A stretch of 64,000 nt of DNA from Tubiluchus corallicola. Its lineage: Eukaryota > Priapulida > Priapulimorpha > Priapulimorphida > Tubiluchidae. Position 1 is the stretch's first letter; the number at the start of each line of letters is the position of its first letter. A model generated the notes under the pieces. That model was not told the DNA's origin. It did no database searches and saw only the letters and a list, made by a program, of their open reading frames with translations. Made by a program: the position numbers and the translations under genes. The stretch spans positions 157,081 to 221,080 of the forward strand of contig JAQGDQ010000071.1 of NCBI GenBank assembly GCA_030141605.1, in the 5' to 3' direction. Below are positions 57,529 to 64,000 of the stretch, piece by piece.

Positions 57529-58484
57529 CATGTAATGCCTTGAAAATGCATGTAATTAATAATGACCACGTGGAAACTTACTCTATGTTAATAGCGTTTC
57601 TAATACACCGCAAGTAATTGTTTAATGTGCTCATAATTTCACAATGAAGATGACAAGACAGAGCTATCAGCCCAGGGTGTCGTAAAGGTTTGATACGCCC
57701 CGCAGTACCTCAGTTGGAATTCATAAAATTGAAACGCTTCTCATTTTAGTGAGTGGAGATTTGATTAAACAATGCTCTTGTACATAAGCTTATTATGTTT
57801 CTGTAAACTGATGTATGTTTCTGTGTTTCTACTTGAGCCTTATTTTTATTGTTCTAAGGACTGTAAATGTCTGAAATAAAATCAAATTACCCTGCAGACC
57901 ATTTCTGTCCTCTTATGACAATACGCTTATTTTTCTGAGCGATTCCTTAATGAATTTTGAAAGAATTTCAATGTCCCTTTCGTTAGGAGGCAGTGCGCAG
58001 CGATGTCCCGAAACTTGGTGTCTTTTTTATTTCGTTTTTGAGTGACTTTTTATTTATATTCTCATTTTTTAATTTTTCGATTTTTGGCAGCTTTTAAATC
58101 TTTCTTATAATTGCATGCACTTCGTAGGAATACGAAAATGGTTCTGTATAAAGCTGGCACTTTTATACAAGCAGCATTATTTGCATTGAAATATAATCTT
58201 GTTCTATTAGAATGTAAAGAGATTCAAATATAAGAAAAGATCTAGTCTTAAAATGATTACTTTTTTATTCTTTAAACATGGTATTTATGTACGTATATAC
58301 GTCTTTTCTATCCCTAAATGACTTACAGCAGTCTGTTAGTAAAGAATTTGAAATTAATATCTGCTTTTTATTGTGCCCATATGGTCTGTACTTGTAGCTA
58401 ACAGCCTCTGCCGTCATTAAATATTTCATCAACTTCTGCTTCAAGCTCTGCAGAGATCCATTCTGTTAAAGTTAAACTAAATCC
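57529..58484. other. Intergenic, nothing recognised
   Basis: No gene is supported. AATAAAATCAAAT near 57876-57888 follows a T-rich stretch and could be the 3' end of an old + strand element, but no coding part was found upstream. Confidence 0.35.
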
Positions 58485-58740
58485 TAACTAACTGATTTCT
58501 CTTTCATACATATTTAATTTATAATTAATTTAATTAGATGCATCTAGTAAATGAATCAGACCTTTTGTTCTGTTACCTTAAAACGCCAAGCTTATTTCTT
58601 GCTTTTTGTTCATTCAATCTGCCATCGTAATCATAACGGTTGTGGTATAATAAAAAAATAATAGAGATATGGAGATCAGGGAGAAAGAGGGAGAGCGAGC
58701 GGGGAAGAGAGAGAGGCAGAGAGAGGCAGAGAGACAGCGC
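58485..58740. repeat. GA-ended dispersed repeat, copy 3
   Basis: Shares TTAATTTAATTAGATGC and AATGAATCAGACCTTTTGTT with copies 2 and 4, and CGTAATCATAACGGTTGTGG with copy 1, then ends in a GA/GGGA-rich tract (58665-58738). It therefore links the two halves of the family. Confidence 0.65.
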
Positions 58741-59147
58741 GTTCATAATCTTGAATGTTAAAACTTGAAAGACAGAAAATTTGTTGCACAAAGTTTTGTA
58801 TCGAAATTTAATTATTTGTGGGTTCGTAACATCAAGCCATTGATAAGTCTCATTTAAAACTACAGGGAGTCGAGTCTGTACAGTGCCGACCAACCTGCTA
58901 GTCAGAAATTTAAGAGGGGGAGACATTTTGTGAGCATCACAGATGAGCCATTGTTGAAGAACTGACGCAGCACAGTGCATAATAAATTACCATTTCTTCA
59001 TTTTGACGATAAAATATTTATTGATATTTTTGTAAACCTCTAATATTCCGATGTCGCAAAAACATGAACAGATTTTTATTACGATTTTATAAAAATGAAA
59101 TAACGGAATTTCATGAAAACTAAGACACTGATGCTGCATGCCAAAGT

Positions 59148-59372
59148 AATTAATAATTAATACGTGACTAATACAGCCTGCCTCCCTTTGTTTTAACTTC
59201 ATTTTGTATTCCATACATATTTAAACTATAATTAGTTCAGTTAGATGCTTCACATAAATGACTCACACCTTCTGTTTTTTGTTTGCTCAAACACAAACCT
59301 GATTTATTATTCTACGCTTATTTAATGAGTGCGTTTTCTTAATTCAATGAGAGAGAGAGAGAGAGAGATTTA
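59148..59372. repeat. GA-ended dispersed repeat, copy 4, abutting the LINE 3' end
   Basis: Best match to copy 2 (55055-55290). Its (GA)n run (59349-59368) is directly followed by the 3' tail of the - strand LINE, so the LINE appears to have inserted at or next to the GA tract. Confidence 0.7.
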
Positions 59373-59483
59373 GATTTTAGATTTAATATTTTATTTCAAA
59401 CTTCGCAAAGTTCATAAACACATCACAAATTAATACAAATAATACAATAAATGCATGACACACAATAATAACACAAATAATAA

Positions 59484-62353
59484 TTAGCGGTATAACAAAC
59501 TACGCCAATGACATCTAATTTCAGAACTAAAGTTTACATCACTGTTTAAAATGCTCTTGCATATAAAATTTTCACTGTTCTTCAGCCTGACATATAAACT
59601 GAATGCACATTTTCTGTGAATAACATCAAAATAAATAATATTAAGTCTAGTAGAAATATATCTCGCGCTCGTATCATATGAAAAGTTAAATAGCTTCCGT
59701 GTTGATACATTATATTCAACCTTGAGTTTGCTAAGATTGTAAGAATAAAAATGTCTCCAAGTGGACATACAATAAAAAGTAGTGCAGTAAGCATTAAATA
59801 ATTGTCTCTTCACGTTAACTGAACAGTGAGTAAATTTCATGAGTAATTTATTTGCTCTACCATAGTAGATTGAACATTGTCGTAATATATCTAAATCATC
59901 TCTATTGTCATCTGATAAAATATGACCCAGATATTTTTCCTTTTTACTCGGTATAAAACTTTTACACTGCAAAATAACAGACCCAAAAGTAAACTGCTGC
60001 ATGTGGGCGGAGCGAAACGTGACAAGTTTAGTCTTATTCACATTTACAAGGATATCATATTCTTTAGCAAATTTATTAAAAATATCTAGCAGTCTCTGTT
60101 GTTGCTAAAAGACATATATCATCAGCGTACATCAAGTGATTAATGCAGGGTTCAGCAATATGACAACCCGCACCAGAGTTAGTAAGTGCAGCACTAAGAT
60201 TTTTAAAATAGAAGTTAAATAACAGTGGAGACATTTTTCCACCTTGACGAATTCCGTTACCTACTGTAAAACTATCAGAGTTAAATTTACCCCATTTAAC
60301 CAACATACGTTGTTCCGTGTAATAAAAAAGCAAAAGTCTAATTACTACATTTGGTAGGTTAGTATTGACAAGGTTTAGGAACAGTTTGAGATAGTTTACT
60401 CTATCGAACGCTTTTGATGAATCAATAAACAGAATATGTACAGTGCTTTGTCGACTAATGTAATAGTCAAGCACCTCTTTTAAAGTATGGATGCACATCT
60501 CTGTGCCTAAGTTTTCAACAAAACCAAACTGAAACAAACAAGAACTGTGACGATTTAGAAGCAGTATTTCTATCACTTTGCTTCCTACAGATGAAAGAGC
60601 GATAGGCCTATAGTTGTTATTGTCTGTAATATCCCCATTTTTGTCTTTAACGAGAGGTACTAGTATAGATAACATTAACGAATGAGGCAAGTAACCGTGT
60701 GTTACACAGGACGTGAATAGCAGCGCCAACATGATTGGCAGCAAGTGGGATGAATTACGGAAATGTTCTCCTTTAAGTCCGTCTGGACCAGCTGATTTAT
60801 GTAAGGCAAGCCTATCAATTGCCTCTTGCACTTCAAAAACTGTAAATGCATTAATGGGCGTTATATTATGGCTCAGAACATGTTTTATACGCGCGTTAAG
60901 ACCTTTGTTGTCAACTGAATTTAACAAATTTTTATAATGATTACCCCACATTGCACAAACGTCCTTTTCCCCTTTTGACTCACCAACTTGTGGAGAAAGA
61001 GGAAGTTTAGAATTAGTTTCTTTTTTAATAGATGTCCAAAATTCATAAGGGTTACAATGCATAAGTTTATAAGCCAACTTATCAGCAATAATACGTTTCT
61101 CATTGCGTTTGCACTCACGCAATGCGCGTTTAAACAATGCTCGAGAACGGCGCATTTCATCAGCTAAGTAACCATTACGTGGCTTACCATTTATACGCCA
61201 TGCAAGGAAACACTGGCGAGAATATTTATAACTATCTGCAACGTAGTCATTCCAACCAGGTATCCTCTTACCCTGACAGTTATTAGACCCAGGTTGCTTC
61301 CCTGGAATACTGATAGTGGCTGAAACTTTTAGTACGTCAGTTATGTCTTCATACAGTTTAGTTAGGTTATTTTGGTGTTGTTCGTTTTCACAGTACACAT
61401 TATTACAAAGTAGAGCGTCGTACGGCATCGCTATACCTAGTAAAGCAGTATGTGTACAGTGCCGGTAATTGGATAACTGACCTTCATTGGCGTTATCCCA
61501 GTCAACATTATATCTATGCTGCCCAGGTTTAGAAAAGATTACATTGTCAGTATTTAGCAAATCATCTACTGTAATAACACTATCATTAATAGGACAGGCC
61601 AGCACAAGGTCAACATTGATCTGAGCACCTATAGGCATATGATCACAGTTAGTTAAATTGTAATCAACAAATATATTACTAACAATGACATGCATTGTTT
61701 CAGTACAAATTATGTGGTCTAACCAAGAGCAAGTTTGATGTGCAGCACTCACATATGTAAAGGTATCAGCTGGCAAGCTGAGCACATCAGAAATATTATA
61801 CTTATTAGCTGAGCACAATGCTTCCAGTTCTCTATAAAACTGTCTTGTTATGTGTGAATTAAAATCTCCTATGCAACATACGTAACCAGTGGCTGACATT
61901 TCAATGAAAGCGTCTAATTTTCCTAAACACAATCTAAAATCATCTAGATTGTCATCACATTCATATGGAAAGTAAACATTCACAAACATAATTGGCATCA
62001 GTTTATCAGGCAGGTGAGCTGAAAAACCTAAAATATTAAAGTCATTTTCATGTGTAATAATCTTATATTCACCCGGAAGTGTTTTTCTCCAGAGCACAGC
62101 TAAACCACCCTGTGGTCGTCCTTTCAGAAGTCCACCAGACAGATCTGTAGGTGAGATCCCTCTTCCATGAAAATCTGGATCAACTGTTGCCAAATAGTCA
62201 AGTTCTTGAACTGGAAGCATCGTTTCTTGAAAACACGATGTCACTGCGATTACAGAGTTCTTTTAACACTACTAGTGATTCAGGATTTTTGATCGAGTTA
62301 CAATTGTAACTCACTATTCTAAGTGAGGATATTTGAGTGCAGTTTCGCTCCAT
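59484..62353 (-). pseudogene. LINE ORF2: AP endonuclease and reverse transcriptase, two frameshifts
   Basis: The true start is probably ATG 62353, reading MERNCTQISSLRIVSYNCNS, the usual endonuclease opening. A one-base shift in the TTTTCAAG stretch at about 62227-62237 moves the frame just before QETMLP. The long middle frame (62244-60076) shows endonuclease motifs GDFNSH, SWLDHIICTE and NCDHMPIGAQ. RT blocks follow: NYRPIALSSVGSKVIEIL, FIDSSKAFDRVNYLKL, GIRQGGKMSPLLFNFYF and LMYADDICLLA. A second small indel near 60100 shifts it to the frame with NKFAKEYDILVNVNKTK and KEKYLGHILSDDN, ending LLYR. Apart from these two shifts it has no internal stops, so the copy is young. The two shifts should make it non-functional unless they are sequencing errors. 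Confidence 0.88.
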
Positions 62354-62360
62354 AAATGGT

Positions 62361-63665
62361 TTACTCGTTATTCGAGCCAGCGTTACTGACTAAAGATTCA
62401 CGAGACGACCATAACCGGTGAATGACTTGCGAATTATTTGTTGCAAGTGGTCTAGCGTTCAATGTCACTGAAGATTTAGCATCATTGCCATTGCTCTGGC
62501 TTCTCTTATTGGCAGAAGTGTAAAAATGCTTTACAAGTACACCTGCAGGCCACACTTCTGGCTTCATAATCTGATCTGATTCCTCGTTGCCGTAGCACGT
62601 TATCACAAATGATGTATATGTGTCATACCTAGTTTTCAGTTTCTCCACCTTAACATTAAAATCAACATTATCTAGAAGCAGTTGCTCGATGTTCTCCTCC
62701 GTCGTGCTGGGATGCAAGCGAGTTGCAAAGATTCGTCTTACGGGCTTACTGGTTTTGATGAGCACATCTTTTCCCGTAGCTGTCCCTGTGATAGTGCGTT
62801 TAGAAGTACGAAGTTTTGGTGCTTTTTTCCGTTGTTTAGAGTAGTTCACAACAGTGAATCCGTCATCACTTATGCCGCTTGACTTAATGTCACCTCTTTG
62901 TACATCTTCCACTGAGTTAGCCTGGCTCGTTTGCCCCACAGCTGCTGAATAGCTTTTTCCTTTTGGTCGTTGATTTTGCTGAATTTCATTCCTGTTAGAG
63001 TTACCAATGGCTTGTGAATCTGTTGTATGTGCCAGTAGTTGATTAAGCTCATTTCGCGAGACTGAATTAGACTTGAGTTCTTTCAGATCTTCTTGTACAT
63101 TTTGTAACAGTTTCATTATAACTGTGATGTCAACAGATTTGAGTGACATAGGCGGAACGTTTTGCGAATACGCAGCCACAAATCTAGGCGCTGGTTTAGC
63201 ATCCGTAATCGGACCATACTGGAGCAACATCAGGATGTCATTCGATAAAGTCCGTCTTTTGGTAGGGCCGATTCGATTTTTAAGAAAGTCCGGCCTGTCT
63301 TCAACGTCATCAGGTATAAGACCCACGAGCATCGTTTTTGCTTCTTCTAGGTTCTCGATTGAGTAGAAATCATGAATTACGATCTCTAGATCGCTGACTG
63401 GAACCCCCGCCTCAAGTTGATTTTGGGCAAAATAGTTCACCTCGTTATGTATAAGGTAATATTTTTCGTCATCGATTGAATTAGACGATATACTGCTAAC
63501 TGTATTTTGTGATGGCAAGATATCATCGTAGTTTGACTCGTCTGCAAGCCCACCAGGCTTTCTAGCAATAAAGCATTTTCTGCATAAAACCAGTTTCCCA
63601 AATTCTGCTCTTGGAACAGGGCCAGGATTCTTCCTCCTGCACAGCACACAAGAGATCGGTGCCAT
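62361..63665 (-). CDS. LINE ORF1 protein, intact (434 aa)
   Basis: The frame runs from ATG 63665 to TAA 62363-62361. Residues 6-31 contain CVLC and CRKC pairs (C-x2-C-x18-C-x2-C), a likely zinc-binding module. An acidic segment follows, then a predicted coiled coil around residues 175-215 (VIMKLLQNVQEDLKELKSNS). A basic, serine-rich linker comes next. The C-terminal part has RRIFATRLHPSTTEENIEQL and KLKTRYDTYTSFVI, typical of the RNA-binding-like end of ORF1 proteins in CR1/Jockey elements. These proteins bind element RNA and assist target-primed reverse transcription. ORF2 starts 7 bp downstream in another frame, which suggests translation by reinitiation. Confidence 0.85.
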   Translation of the reverse strand: MAPISCVLCRRKNPGPVPRAEFGKLVLCRKCFIARKPGGLADESNYDDILPSQNTVSSISSNSIDDEKYYLIHNEVNYFAQNQLEAGVPVSDLEIVIHDFYSIENLEEAKTMLVGLIPDDVEDRPDFLKNRIGPTKRRTLSNDILMLLQYGPITDAKPAPRFVAAYSQNVPPMSLKSVDITVIMKLLQNVQEDLKELKSNSVSRNELNQLLAHTTDSQAIGNSNRNEIQQNQRPKGKSYSAAVGQTSQANSVEDVQRGDIKSSGISDDGFTVVNYSKQRKKAPKLRTSKRTITGTATGKDVLIKTSKPVRRIFATRLHPSTTEENIEQLLLDNVDFNVKVEKLKTRYDTYTSFVITCYGNEESDQIMKPEVWPAGVLVKHFYTSANKRSQSNGNDAKSSVTLNARPLATNNSQVIHRLWSSRESLVSNAGSNNE

Positions 63666-63700
63666 TGTAGGTTGACGGGCAACTAATTACCCTTTACCAT

Positions 63701-64000
63701 TACCTGCACTGGCCAGCTCGTTTAGTAATTCAACTTGTCCTTTTGTTGCATCTATTGTGCTTTAATTACCTGGTCAGCAAGAATGTCTGCACAAGAGCAA
63801 CTTTCGCCAAAAAAAGTTAATATTGCTCAAACGTTTTTCACAGATTTCAGGTTTATTAATAGTCAAACATGTTATTTGTTCTTTTAACGGTAATCACCAT
63901 ATTATCACTCACTCACTCATATAGCTTTCACTGATGTACCAGTGCTCAGTTCAGTATAAAACGATGAAAACTTGGAGCACTAATATCACGTGTCGTACAA
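63701..64000. other. LINE 5' region or flank, nothing else recognised
   Basis: The LINE's 5' untranslated region probably extends into this stretch, but its end cannot be seen. No TATA element or gene start is evident. Confidence 0.3.

Larger units (their letters stand above)
59369..63700 (-). mobile_element. Nearly complete CR1/Jockey-like LINE
   Basis: On the - strand the order is a 5' region above 63665, ORF1 (63665-62361), a 7 bp gap, ORF2 (ATG 62353, ending 59484), then a 3' untranslated region. The tail AATAAAATATTAAATCTAAA plus ATCTAAATC ends at 59369. ORF1 has a CxxC/CxxC zinc-binding start, and ORF2 has an AP endonuclease and reverse transcriptase without a visible RNase H. This layout fits the CR1/Jockey group. 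ORF1 is intact; ORF2 has two frameshifts, near 62232 and 60100. The 5' end is not defined. A truncated, older relative lies at 17.46-19.42 kb. Confidence 0.88.

Noticed and set aside
57340-57569. Leucine/threonine/tyrosine-rich open frames
   Set aside because: They are translations of the AAGGT pentanucleotide repeat on the - strand.
58573-58980. 135-codon - strand open frame
   Set aside because: Its end is the translation of a GA-rich tract and a dispersed repeat. The first part shows no family.

Overview
The window is animal nuclear DNA, most likely from an invertebrate. It is strongly A+T-rich. It carries a spliced gene with GT-AG introns, AATAAA poly(A) signals, many microsatellites and minisatellites, non-LTR and Ty3/gypsy retrotransposon copies, and small DNA-transposon derivatives. 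The exostosin-like gene is of a metazoan family. The sequence alone does not fix the phylum.

The first third (about 1-21.9 kb) is the genic part, and all three recognised genes lie on the + strand. A six-exon EXTL3-type exostosin (1285-12737, about 807 aa) belongs to heparan sulfate synthesis in the Golgi. It has a signal anchor, a coiled coil, a divergent GT47 exostosin domain, and a GT64 domain with a DDD motif split over exons 2-6. Its introns hold a 35-36 bp minisatellite, a small hairpin element and an antisense LINE fragment. Two single-exon type II membrane glycosyltransferases follow: a GT-A fold enzyme with an EDD motif (15825-16883) and a GT77/PF03407-type nucleotide-diphospho-sugar transferase (20567-21607). 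A degraded LINE copy (17.45-19.42 kb) lies between them.

The middle (about 22-44 kb) is gene-poor. It has a candidate pair of terminal exons of an unrecognised gene (29.27 and 30.80 kb), a decayed Ty3/gypsy copy on the - strand (31.85-34.76 kb) with an LTR/promoter-like block nearby (35.53-36.01 kb), and a repeat split by a 2.55 kb insertion carrying a second LINE type plus a tRNA-SINE-like segment. A 475 bp direct duplication occurs at 26.9 and 43.2 kb, and a possible small membrane/secreted ORF lies at 43.8-44.0 kb.

The last third is dominated by repeats. There is a 4 x 111 bp array (44.5 kb), a 3.6 kb satellite of about 33 monomers of 102-117 bp (45.77-49.34 kb), and short arrays at 51.8 and 55.6 kb. 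A pogo-like terminal fragment lies at 53.5-53.75 kb, a Harbinger-like MITE at 56.39-57.01 kb, a dispersed family with GA-rich ends at 52.8-59.4 kb, and a nearly intact LINE (59.37-63.7 kb, - strand) with an intact ORF1 and an ORF2 broken by two frameshifts.

No previously unknown multi-gene system can be demonstrated. The most interesting items are the trio of glycosyltransferase genes, the satellite with a higher-order unit, the datable nested insertion at 36.3-39.3 kb, and the two-exon candidate at 29-31 kb.
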